Shown piece by piece: positions 13,060 to 19,311 of a stretch of DNA of 22,019 bases. Where the stretch lies: IMG/VR virus record IMGVR_UViG_3300049893_000108, positions 1 to 22,019 of that record. One strand, 5' to 3'. A model generated the notes under the pieces. It worked only from the letters and a program-made list of their open reading frames with translations. It was not told where the DNA came from and searched no databases. A program made the translations under genes and the position numbers. This DNA comes from a virus. Position 1 is the stretch's first letter; every line of letters starts with the position of its first letter.

Positions 13060-13670
13060 CACAATTAGCGAATAACCAGTTGATCGAGGCATTGCATAAG
13101 GTTCAAGGCCAGATTTCTGGCGTGAAGCGAGACTCAACTAACCCGCATTTTAAGAACAGATATGCGTCTTTAGAAGCAGTTGTTGATGCACTTAGACCAG
13201 TCTTGCAAGCGAATGATTTGATTGTGACCCAAGCACCCGGTCGATTTACTGAACTTGGATGTATTGAGATTACTACCACAATTTCGCACATCTCTGGCCA
13301 ATCAATGAGCAGCGTATTTGAAATACCTTTATCAAAGAAAGACAGTCAGGGGGCAGGCTCAGCAATTACCTATGGCTGCCGCTACTCTTTGATGGCATTA
13401 TTTTTATTGCCCCCACAGGATGACGACGCTGAGGGGTCTATTGATCGCAGTGAAACTCGCCCTGCTAAAAGCAGTTATGCCCTAAAGAAAGAGAACCCTA
13501 ATCGGTGGCCAGAAGTTGAGGCTATGATCCGGGGGGCGAAGAACCGCAAGCAATTACTGGAAGTTAAATCTGAGTTGAGGAAAGAAGCCGAGACTTGGCC
13601 ACAAGCATGGCGTGACTCTCTAAATGAGATTTATTCAGTCGCTTGGGATGAGTTGGAATTTACTCAATGA
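13056..13670 (+). CDS. erf: ERF-family single-strand annealing protein
   Basis: A 204-aa recombinase. The N-terminal ERF domain (about 5-130) is clear: NPHFKNRYASLEAVVDALRP (29-48), ISHISGQSMSSVFEIPL, the central GAGSAITYGCRYSLMALFLL signature (about 99-118) and the DDDAEGS loop that follows. The C-terminal third (ALKKENPNRWPEVEAMIRGA onward) is helical and variable. ERF proteins anneal complementary strands and support phage genome circularisation and recombination. It begins within the preceding stop (ATGA) and ends in another ATGA overlap with its partner gene. Confidence 0.92.
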   Translation: MTQLANNQLIEALHKVQGQISGVKRDSTNPHFKNRYASLEAVVDALRPVLQANDLIVTQAPGRFTELGCIEITTTISHISGQSMSSVFEIPLSKKDSQGAGSAITYGCRYSLMALFLLPPQDDDAEGSIDRSETRPAKSSYALKKENPNRWPEVEAMIRGAKNRKQLLEVKSELRKEAETWPQAWRDSLNEIYSVAWDELEFTQ

Positions 13671-13978
13671 GCAATCTCTCTGAGGAATACAGACTGGCGG
13701 CGAAGGAGTGGGTTCATCAAGACTCCGTTGCCGCCTTGATGGAAGAAACAAAGAGCCACTGGTTTGCTCAACGTGTTCTTAAGTTAGGTGCTGACAGGCC
13801 AGTGAACCAAAGAGAGATGGAAGTTAAGGCTCACCCAGAGTGGCATGAATATATCGAGAAGATGGTCATGGCGCGAAAGGAAGCTAATCTCTTGAAGGTG
13901 AAGATGGAATGGATACGGATGCGGTTCGCAGAAAGACAGTCATCAGAGGCGACGACGAGAGCCGAGATGCGCCTGTAA
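13667..13978 (+). CDS. Conserved partner gene of ERF
   Basis: A 103-aa helical protein: SEEYRLAAKEWVHQDSVAAL, LMEETKSHWFAQRVLKLG, PVNQREMEVKAHPEWHEYIE and KEANLLKVKMEWIRMRFAER. The last segment is a strong amphipathic helix. This architecture is familiar from genes placed directly after ERF or Rad52-like annealases in tailed phages; its biochemical role is not known to me. ATGA overlap with ERF shows coupling. The last 70 bases are shared, in another frame, with the HNH gene. Confidence 0.75.
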   Translation: MSNLSEEYRLAAKEWVHQDSVAALMEETKSHWFAQRVLKLGADRPVNQREMEVKAHPEWHEYIEKMVMARKEANLLKVKMEWIRMRFAERQSSEATTRAEMRL

Positions 13979-14337
13979 GAAAAACGAAGTCGAGGAAGTT
14001 ACGTGCAGAATTATTCCAACAACACAACGGCATCTGTCATATTTGCCAAGGTAAAATCTTGGGCCACGAACGCTGGGAAATCGAACACATCATACCGCTC
14101 TCGCTCGGCGGAGAAGATGGTGGCGATAACCTCGCTCCGGCTCACCAGTCCTGTCATCGCGGGAAAACGAAAGAGGATATTAGGCGGCTTTCTAAAGCCA
14201 AAAGACAACGCGCTTTTCACTTGGGTAATAGAGTCTCCAGAACTCCGCTACCCTTTGGAAGACAAAGCAAACTAAAGAGAAAATTAGATGGCACAATTAT
14301 TCAGCGTAAACCAAGGAAGAACACCGATGCACCATAG
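13909..14337 (+). CDS. HNH endonuclease
   Basis: A 142-aa basic protein with an HNH nuclease fold. Zinc-type CHIC (43-46) and SCHRG (81-85) bracket the catalytic EIEHIIPLSLGGEDGGDNLA (58-77), with His60, Asn74 and His83 as the HNH residues. A Lys/Arg-rich tail follows. The chosen ATG has GAAGATGGA before it and overlaps the preceding gene by 70 bases; a start nearer the core is possible because the first 25 residues are poorly conserved in appearance. Inside a recombination operon it is more likely a phage nuclease acting in DNA processing than a homing endonuclease, but this is inference. Confidence 0.85.
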   Translation: MDTDAVRRKTVIRGDDESRDAPVRKTKSRKLRAELFQQHNGICHICQGKILGHERWEIEHIIPLSLGGEDGGDNLAPAHQSCHRGKTKEDIRRLSKAKRQRAFHLGNRVSRTPLPFGRQSKLKRKLDGTIIQRKPRKNTDAP

Positions 14338-14650
14338 TGACGTATTAAAATCAGCACAGTCGATCCTCAATCAACGTAGCAATGAATATGGCGACATGAG
14401 CGCGTCATTCGTTCGGGCCTCGACGATTGCATCTGCAATCTCTGGGAAGACAATTAGTTCTTACGACATCGCTATCGTGATGATGGCGGTAAAAATGTCC
14501 AGGATCGGCCACAATAAATCCAAGCCTGATAGCTGGGTTGATCTGGTTAATTACACGACATTTGCTGCTCAGTTTGCAGATGAAGAACCTGACAATGTTC
14601 GCAAGTTAAACCTTGCAGAGACAAAGCAGAATATCGCCGATGCCAGTTGA
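14327..14650 (+). CDS. DUF6378-like protein
   Basis: A 107-aa protein from the chosen ATG: MHHSDVLKSAQSILNQRSNE, YGDMSASFVRASTIASAISG, SSYDIAIVMMAVKMSRIGHN and PDSWVDLVNYTTFAAQF. The pattern RxxxYGD...F, D.A..M...K..R and D...D...Y matches what I know as DUF6378, common in phage replication regions and of unknown function. An ATG at 14288 is in frame, but 14327 has AAGGAAG upstream and matches the family N-terminus. It overlaps the HNH gene by 11 bases. Confidence 0.8.
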   Translation: MHHSDVLKSAQSILNQRSNEYGDMSASFVRASTIASAISGKTISSYDIAIVMMAVKMSRIGHNKSKPDSWVDLVNYTTFAAQFADEEPDNVRKLNLAETKQNIADAS

Positions 14651-14741
14651 TGATCACACCACTGGAGTTGTCTTTGCAATCTATATGTTCACAGGATTTT
14701 TAGCCTTCGTAATATGGATGTATCAAAATGGTAGGCTTTGA
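14640..14741 (+). CDS. 33-aa membrane peptide
   Basis: ATG at 14640 to TGA at 14739-14741 encodes MPVDDHTTG, then the hydrophobic run VVFAIYMFTGFLAFVIWMY, then QNGRL. This is one convincing transmembrane helix with a short acidic N-terminus. The start lies inside the last codons of the DUF6378-like gene and the end overlaps the next gene by 14 bases, as with other genes here. The ribosome site is weak. It is probably a small inner-membrane protein; function unknown. Confidence 0.5.
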   Translation: MPVDDHTTGVVFAIYMFTGFLAFVIWMYQNGRL

Positions 14742-14982
14742 GACAAAACGAGACATGGCAATGGCACGATACGCAGACATGGAAACCATTGACCACATCA
14801 TCGAACTGCGTAAAGAATTAACACAGGTCAAGAAAGAACGTGACAATGTGTTGGCTCATGCAGTTGAGATGGCTGTCATCCGTGCCGAGAATGATTGGCT
14901 GAAGGATAAGGTTATCAAACTCAATGGTGTGGTTACCAAGTTGTCTAATGAATTGAAGATCATGCGAGACAATGAAGAGTAG
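14728..14982 (+). CDS. Coiled-coil protein
   Basis: An 84-aa charged protein with a helical, heptad-like middle (IIELRKELTQVKKERDNVL and IRAENDWLKDKVIKLN) ending in LSNELKIMRDNEE. GGATG precedes the ATG at 14728; an internal ATG at 14755 is an alternative start. It is tightly packed between the membrane peptide and the amidotransferase-like gene, which begins 11 bases before this gene's end. No family is recognised. Confidence 0.6.
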   Translation: MVGFETKRDMAMARYADMETIDHIIELRKELTQVKKERDNVLAHAVEMAVIRAENDWLKDKVIKLNGVVTKLSNELKIMRDNEE

Positions 14983-15613
14983 GATCGCAATCTTCAGGCA
15001 TGATCCAGAGGCAAGCCAAGACTGTGTCGATGGCATGGTCGAGGCTTTGTCTGGTGAGTTCTCTATAGTTACATTCGATGAGACAGAATATGCACAAGCA
15101 ATTACAGACGCAGACATCGTGGCATTTCCCGGTGGAATCGGGGATGCGGCAAGATATTACGATTTCTTTAGACGTAGGGACGGAAACGAAATTGAAGATT
15201 TCATCTCGCGTGGGGGGAAATATCTCGGAATCTGTATGGGCGCTTACTGGGCTGGACCAGATTACTTTGACTTGCTCAACGGCCTTAGTCCCGTTCAATA
15301 CATCAAGCGTGAAGGAGCAGACGTAAAGAGATCATTCAGCACGATTGCCGATGTCGAATGGCTCGGTAAGAAAACGAAGATGTTCTTCTATGATGGATGC
15401 ACATTCACCGGAGAAGGACGCTGTCAGATCATTGCGCGCTACGCGAACGGTGATCCGATGGCAATCATACAAGGAAGGGTTGGGCTTATCGGCTGTCATC
15501 CAGAGGCCCAGCAAAAATGGTTCAATAAAAAGTATATGCAGAAATACTGGCATGGCGGCGCTCATCATGAGTTGCTGCTGTCATTCACAAAGAGACTGAT
15601 GAGGCAGAAATGA
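14972..15613 (+). CDS. Class I glutamine-amidotransferase-like (BPL_N-type) protein
   Basis: A 213-aa protein with the flavodoxin-like amidotransferase fold. FPGGIGD (52-58) is the oxyanion region, YLGICMGAYWAG (84-95) is the nucleophile elbow with Cys88, and GCHPEAQ (174-180) supplies His176 and Glu178. The triad spacing is that of class I glutamine amidotransferases, and the overall look is closest to the biotin-protein-ligase N-terminal (BPL_N) group. It could hydrolyse glutamine or another amide to feed a partner enzyme, but no amidoligase or synthetase is visible in this window. It overlaps both neighbours, the next by ATGA. Fold is confident, substrate unknown. Confidence 0.85.
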   Translation: MKSRIAIFRHDPEASQDCVDGMVEALSGEFSIVTFDETEYAQAITDADIVAFPGGIGDAARYYDFFRRRDGNEIEDFISRGGKYLGICMGAYWAGPDYFDLLNGLSPVQYIKREGADVKRSFSTIADVEWLGKKTKMFFYDGCTFTGEGRCQIIARYANGDPMAIIQGRVGLIGCHPEAQQKWFNKKYMQKYWHGGAHHELLLSFTKRLMRQK

Positions 15614-15729
15614 AATACTACATATTCTTGCTGTCGATTAAGCTGGCTAAGTGGTCATGCAGTTGTGGGCTCGTGTTTGATCATCTTGATGCGGCAGAAG
15701 ACTTAGAGGTCTGGCATCATCATGGCTGA
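15610..15729 (+). CDS. 39-aa Cys/His micro-protein
   Basis: ATG at 15610 (ATGA overlap with the previous stop) to TGA at 15727-15729 encodes MKYYIFLLSIKLAKW, then SCSCGLVFDHLDAAEDLEVW and HHHG. CxCG followed by FDH and a C-terminal HHH resembles a minimal C2H2-like zinc site. It is followed at once by an HTH gene starting within its last codons. The exact ATGA coupling and metal-site spacing support a real gene; the function is unknown. Confidence 0.55.
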   Translation: MKYYIFLLSIKLAKWSCSCGLVFDHLDAAEDLEVWHHHG

Positions 15730-15898
15730 ACCTTGGACGCAGAAAAGACTTGACATGGCTTTACGTCTTGTCAATGTTAAAGGACTATCACTTACATCAG
15801 CCGCGCATGAACTTGGTATTACACGCAAGGCGCTAACAGATGCGGTGATCAGGCACGGCTATAAGGTAATATGTAAAACCACAATCGCAAAGGCATGA
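15722..15898 (+). CDS. 58-aa HTH protein
   Basis: ATG at 15722 to TGA at 15896-15898 encodes a single helix-turn-helix: MAEPWTQKRLDMALRL, LTSAAHELGITRKALTDAVI, then a short tail. SAAHELGITRKAL fits the HTH pattern, with Ala-Ala in the first helix, Gly at the turn and RKALTDAV as recognition helix. It overlaps the Cys/His micro-protein by eight bases. It is possibly a regulator of the late switch, given its place near the end of the early operon. Confidence 0.6.
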   Translation: MAEPWTQKRLDMALRLVNVKGLSLTSAAHELGITRKALTDAVIRHGYKVICKTTIAKA

Positions 15899-15901
15899 AC
15901 A

Positions 15902-16219
15902 ATGTATAACCTTGAGAAGCAGGCATCCGGTTCAATCACATACGACTTCGATATTGAGTTCACGCATGGAACAGAGTTCTACTTCGGTGAGGGTAGCGTC
16001 GAGGTAGAGTATAAAGCCGAGACCCAAGACGGTTTCTGGCAAGTCGATGATAGTAAAATATCTACGATCTATAAGGTCGTGCTTTACAATACAGACGGCA
16101 ATGAGGTGGCTCCCTATCCGGCGCTGATTGATGCCATGATCCAGACTCTAGAAGAGAAGCAACTAGAGCGCATAGACCAAGCGATCTATGACGAGATCGA
16201 GTCGTCAGAGTATTATTAA
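15902..16219 (+). CDS. Hypothetical acidic protein
   Basis: A 105-aa acidic protein with a beta-rich first half (ITYDFDIEFTHGTEFYFGEG, VEVEYKAET) and a helical second half (LIDAMIQTLEEKQLERID) ending SSEYY. It is the last gene of the rightward operon. Its stop and the stop of the converging metallophosphoesterase gene lie in the same four bases TTAA, with no terminator between. No family is recognised. Confidence 0.65.
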   Translation: MYNLEKQASGSITYDFDIEFTHGTEFYFGEGSVEVEYKAETQDGFWQVDDSKISTIYKVVLYNTDGNEVAPYPALIDAMIQTLEEKQLERIDQAIYDEIESSEYY

Positions 16220-17148
16220 ATCAGATAGTCGCCACGGAATACCGGACGGCAATCGACCAACTCACAGAGTTCTGGTGGCATCATAATACCATCTCGGAAG
16301 GTAATCAGGACGAAGCCCGGTTGTGCCCTGCTTGCTGTGCCTTCGGCATACTCAAACGCCTTGTGCATTGGGTCTCCGAGCATCCCGCACTCGACACCCC
16401 AATGAGAGCCATTGCGGTTTCTGACTGCCGTGATCTGAAGCTGGTGGGTGTGGCCAGTGACTACCGAAATCCCAGAGTGAAGAGCACTGTTCCAGCCAGC
16501 ATGAATACCGCTTCTAAAGCGATGGCGTATTTCCACTTTGTTGATGTGAGTCGCCCAGCAGAAAGTCCAATCGCTAAACCGATCAGAAAGCCGCCCAGCG
16601 TAATCATCAAGTTCTGGGGCATTGTTGGCCAGATAATTATCGACACGTTGATCATGGTTTCCCATCGTCCAGATGCGATGCTTGGCTCTGTATAAGGTAT
16701 TGATCCAAGCGGTCGCTGCTTCAATCTCTTTGGTCAGCTTAGGAGCGTTCTGACCGAGAAGACTACCGTGGCGGCTGACTCTTGCACCATCAAGAATGTC
16801 CCCGTTGAGGACGATCACTTGCGGCTTGAATTGCTTACTGGCGATTGCGAACGCCTTCATCATGATCGTTTCATTGTGTGGCCAGATATGGGCATCCGAT
16901 CCGATCAGTATCTGGCAGTTATCTAGTTCGATCTCATGACACTGAGGATAGGTCCAGTTTTGCGCTGGCGCGTTATTCGCCTCAATGAATAGTTCTGGGT
17001 AGTAGGACTTGGCTAATTCAATTCTGGCTTGGAAGGTGGAGCGTGGGAGTTTCATTTCCCGTGCTCCGGCAGCATGATTGTGGTTCAGTTTAAAGAAGAC
17101 CTTGACGGTCTCTGCCGCTACTTCCTTGGATAACTTAGGGGGAGACAT
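16216..17148 (-). CDS. Calcineurin-like metallophosphoesterase with N-terminal HTH-like region
   Basis: A 310-aa protein. The phosphoesterase motifs are in order: SDAHIWP (84-90; Asp85, His87), LNGDILDG (114-121; Asp117), MGNHD (162-166; Asn164, His165), IHAGWNS (215-221; His216) and TGHTHQ (231-236; His233, His235). All metal ligands expected for a two-metal site are present. The first 60 residues (AAETVKVFFKLNHNHAAGAR, then KLPRSTFQARIELA) look like a small helix-turn-helix that may bind nucleic acid. It overlaps the endolysin gene by 14 bases, so it is the last gene of the lysis unit. The substrate is unknown; DNA or a nucleotide is possible. Confidence 0.85.
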   Translation of the reverse strand: MSPPKLSKEVAAETVKVFFKLNHNHAAGAREMKLPRSTFQARIELAKSYYPELFIEANNAPAQNWTYPQCHEIELDNCQILIGSDAHIWPHNETIMMKAFAIASKQFKPQVIVLNGDILDGARVSRHGSLLGQNAPKLTKEIEAATAWINTLYRAKHRIWTMGNHDQRVDNYLANNAPELDDYAGRLSDRFSDWTFCWATHINKVEIRHRFRSGIHAGWNSALHSGISVVTGHTHQLQITAVRNRNGSHWGVECGMLGDPMHKAFEYAEGTASRAQPGFVLITFRDGIMMPPELCELVDCRPVFRGDYLI

Positions 17149-17656
17149 CTGCCATTTCCAATGCTACGCGCTCTACATCTGAGACTCGACGCATCCAGCC
17201 TGTGCCGAATGTGTCAAATGTTGCTAGACGATGCAGGAACTCACGACGCTCCTGACAAATCTTCTGGATCAATTCTTTAGGATCAACCTTGGCAATCGCG
17301 TTCATTGTGCCGGGTCCGATCAGACCATCAGCCACAACACCGGATGCAAGTTGCAAGAAGCGCACGGCTCGACCAACACCAGAGTTTACCGACACATCGA
17401 AGGCGCAGTAATCCACCCCTGCGGGTAACTCATCCCCTCGGACAAGATTCCAGTATCGGGTCTTATAGAATGGCGTGACCATCTCTTGCGTCAGGCTCCG
17501 CATTTCCTGTTCATCGACAGGATTACCTTTATACTCTTCCCATGCCCGTTGTGTGACACCGAGATTGGTGCGACCGCCCGGGTCTCGCGGATGATTTACG
17601 TAACCGCCCTCATGCTTCAGGAGATGCTTAAGAGCCAAGTCAAAGTTCGATTTCAT
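17135..17656 (-). CDS. Endolysin, GH108 with peptidoglycan-binding domain
   Basis: A 173-aa lysozyme-like endolysin. The GH108 signature is complete: HEGGYVNHPRDPGGRTNLGV (15-34), with Glu16 as the catalytic acid, followed by TPFYKTRYWNLVRGDELPAG and the FDVSVNSGVGRAVRFLQ helix. The C-terminal half (GVVADGLIGPGTMNAI) is the peptidoglycan-binding type found fused to GH108. There is no signal peptide, so export should depend on the adjacent holin. The ATG at 17656 overlaps the holin stop. Length is typical (about 165-185). Confidence 0.92.
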   Translation of the reverse strand: MKSNFDLALKHLLKHEGGYVNHPRDPGGRTNLGVTQRAWEEYKGNPVDEQEMRSLTQEMVTPFYKTRYWNLVRGDELPAGVDYCAFDVSVNSGVGRAVRFLQLASGVVADGLIGPGTMNAIAKVDPKELIQKICQERREFLHRLATFDTFGTGWMRRVSDVERVALEMADVSP

Positions 17657-18153
17657 TACTTGCCATCCGTATGACGGTGAGCGGAGCCGAAATAGTATGA
17701 AAGAACCAACATCAAAGCGCCATCAAGTGTGCCGAGAACACGGGCAATCAATTCACGCATGGATGATTCGATGACATTATGCAACATGAACCATTGCACA
17801 CATCCCCAAGCCACGACAACGATAACTGCCAAGACACGCGGTGTAAGATCGTGGGTCATAATGGCATAGTTTCTGGCGCTGTCACGATCAGAAGCAGCAA
17901 TTCTTTCCAGATCAATATCCAGAGACTTCATCTGAACCTTGAAGTCAGCGTCGATCTTTTTAAGAGCAGCTAGTTGGTCAGCAGTTGGATTGGCGAGAGC
18001 GGCATTGATCTCGTCTTCTGTGCCGTCAGCGTGGCCTAGCAAGGCATTAGACAGGGCTTTAACAGCCATACCAGCGACAGGCCCACCGAGAGCCGTAGCA
18101 ATCGTAGGCGCGACCGAGCTAACCAGTGGTCCAAAGGTCTTCAGCAAATCCAT
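17656..18153 (-). CDS. Holin, 3TM (gene-transfer-agent type)
   Basis: A 165-aa membrane protein. An N-terminal weakly hydrophobic Ala/Gly-rich helix (7-40) is followed by a charged cytoplasmic region with ERIAASDRDSARN (83-95). Two strong transmembrane segments come next, VLAVIVVVAWGCVQWFML (107-124) and VLGTLDGALMLVLSYYFGS (139-157). The DRDSARN and GTLDGALMLVLSYYFGS motifs are those of the 3TM holin family described from gene transfer agents. It is directly upstream of, and overlaps, the endolysin. AAGGAT precedes the ATG. It would form the membrane lesion that releases the endolysin. Confidence 0.88.
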   Translation of the reverse strand: MDLLKTFGPLVSSVAPTIATALGGPVAGMAVKALSNALLGHADGTEDEINAALANPTADQLAALKKIDADFKVQMKSLDIDLERIAASDRDSARNYAIMTHDLTPRVLAVIVVVAWGCVQWFMLHNVIESSMRELIARVLGTLDGALMLVLSYYFGSAHRHTDGK

Positions 18154-18163
18154 AGGATGATCC

Positions 18164-18643
18164 TTAGTGGCTGAGTTTGATTATTAGGAGAATACCAACT
18201 ACGGCAATGGCCACGATCAGTCCCATGACGATCAGGAACAAGCCAGCGGCATCCTTTAGTTCTGCGGCACGTTCGGCAGCCAGCCGTTCTTCTTCACGGT
18301 GCTGACGATCTACTTCTTTACGAATCTCTATGACTTCCCGCTGCACCGATTCATAGGCTCCAACTCCGTAGATGGAGATAAACAGGTTCTTGATCTCCTC
18401 TTGCATCTTGAAAGCCTTAGCCTTGGCAGCATACCGCTCCATAGCTTGCTTCTCGATGTCAGCGGGATTGGAGAACAGACCCTTCTTTACGGGTGTAGAG
18501 GCTAGATGGGTGAGCTGCCCGACAGCGTTCCAGAGATTGCCCAAGTCCTGAGCCATCTCCTGTATCTCTTTGCCAGCCGCAATAGCAGACTTCAGCCCGT
18601 TATAGGCCGCAGTCGCTCCGGCTATCAGAGTAATCGGGTCCAT
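18164..18643 (-). CDS. Lysis-region protein with C-terminal membrane anchor
   Basis: A 159-aa protein beginning MDPITLIAGATAAYNGLKSA and containing DLGNLWNAV, a long charged coiled coil (about 85-132; IRKEVDRQHREEERLAAERA) and a C-terminal transmembrane helix (FLIVMGLIVAIAVVGILLII). The same N-terminus plus GxLW pattern recurs beside lysis genes of podophages. A spanin-like or tail-associated role has been my working guess for such proteins, but nothing in the sequence settles it. The ATG overlaps the upstream stop as TAATG. Confidence 0.7.
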   Translation of the reverse strand: MDPITLIAGATAAYNGLKSAIAAGKEIQEMAQDLGNLWNAVGQLTHLASTPVKKGLFSNPADIEKQAMERYAAKAKAFKMQEEIKNLFISIYGVGAYESVQREVIEIRKEVDRQHREEERLAAERAAELKDAAGLFLIVMGLIVAIAVVGILLIIKLSH

Positions 18644-18846
18644 TATTTCGTTACAAATCCGACGAGGCTATCAACCATATAACCTAGGATTGCACCAAGG
18701 ATGAGGAGCAGGGAGCCAGCACCCTTCCAGCGGTTCATAGACGCGCTGATAGCCTTAATGTCTGTCTTGAGTTCAGACATATCTTTATGCAGATTCTCAA
18801 CCTGAGCCTCTAGCCGTCCGATTTGTTGGTTGAGATCATCTGACAT
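18643..18846 (-). CDS. XhlA-like coiled-coil membrane protein
   Basis: A 67-aa protein with an N-terminal coiled coil (QQIGRLEAQVENLHKDMSEL, then KTDIKAISASMNRWK) and one C-terminal transmembrane helix (GSLLLILGAILGYMVDSLVG). This is the architecture of XhlA-type haemolysin/holin-accessory proteins. AGGGGG lies five bases before the ATG. In the lysis unit it may assist holin action. Confidence 0.75.
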   Translation of the reverse strand: MSDDLNQQIGRLEAQVENLHKDMSELKTDIKAISASMNRWKGAGSLLLILGAILGYMVDSLVGFVTK

Positions 18847-18858
18847 AATTGCCCCCTA

Positions 18859-19302
18859 TCAGATTGTCGCGTTAGGATTACGTGGCCATTGCATAGTTGT
18901 AGCCGCAGAAACAAATGCGTCAATATCGGCTGCGGCAGTCAGAGCCGCCTTATTAGTAGCAGCAGCAGACCGAACAGCGGCGCGATAGGCTGACCACTCA
19001 GCCGGAATCTCAGTGCCGATCTCTTGCTTGCGAACGACCATCCAATCGCTAGGTGAGAGGAGTGAATAGGCAATCTCATTAACCCGACGATCCCATTCGG
19101 TCTTTAGGCCATCAAGGTCTTTAGGAAGGCCAGCATCCCAGTAGAAGCGGTCATCGTAACGCACTGGATCAGCGACCTCGGTAATGCCGACAGCCGCCTT
19201 CTCTTCAGCCGACGCTAGGCGAAGCCAATTAGATGGATACTTCACTCCATTGAAAGTGAAAGCTACATCAACCTGTAATGGTGAACCGTTGAGAAGAAAC
19301 AT
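18859..19302 (-). CDS. Tail-fibre accessory / assembly-like protein
   Basis: A 147-aa protein with MFLLNGSPLQVDVAFTFNGV, YPSNWLRLASAEEKAAVGI, DDRFYWDAG, LLSPSDWMVVRKQE and a C-terminal AAVRSAAATNKAALTAAADI helix. The Y-P-x-N-W-L-R-L-A-S and DW-M-V-R-K motifs are those of a common gene placed directly after phage tail-fibre genes, often annotated as tail-fibre assembly. It starts right after the fibre gene, with the GGAGTAATC leader overlapping the intergenic space. It probably helps fold or attach the fibre. Confidence 0.75.
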   Translation of the reverse strand: MFLLNGSPLQVDVAFTFNGVKYPSNWLRLASAEEKAAVGITEVADPVRYDDRFYWDAGLPKDLDGLKTEWDRRVNEIAYSLLSPSDWMVVRKQEIGTEIPAEWSAYRAAVRSAAATNKAALTAAADIDAFVSAATTMQWPRNPNATI

Positions 19303-19311
19303 GATTACTCC

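Noticed and set aside
13909-14337. HNH gene as a homing endonuclease or intron remnant
   Set aside because: It is embedded in an overlapping operon with no interrupted neighbour gene or intron-like sequence, so a resident phage nuclease fits better.
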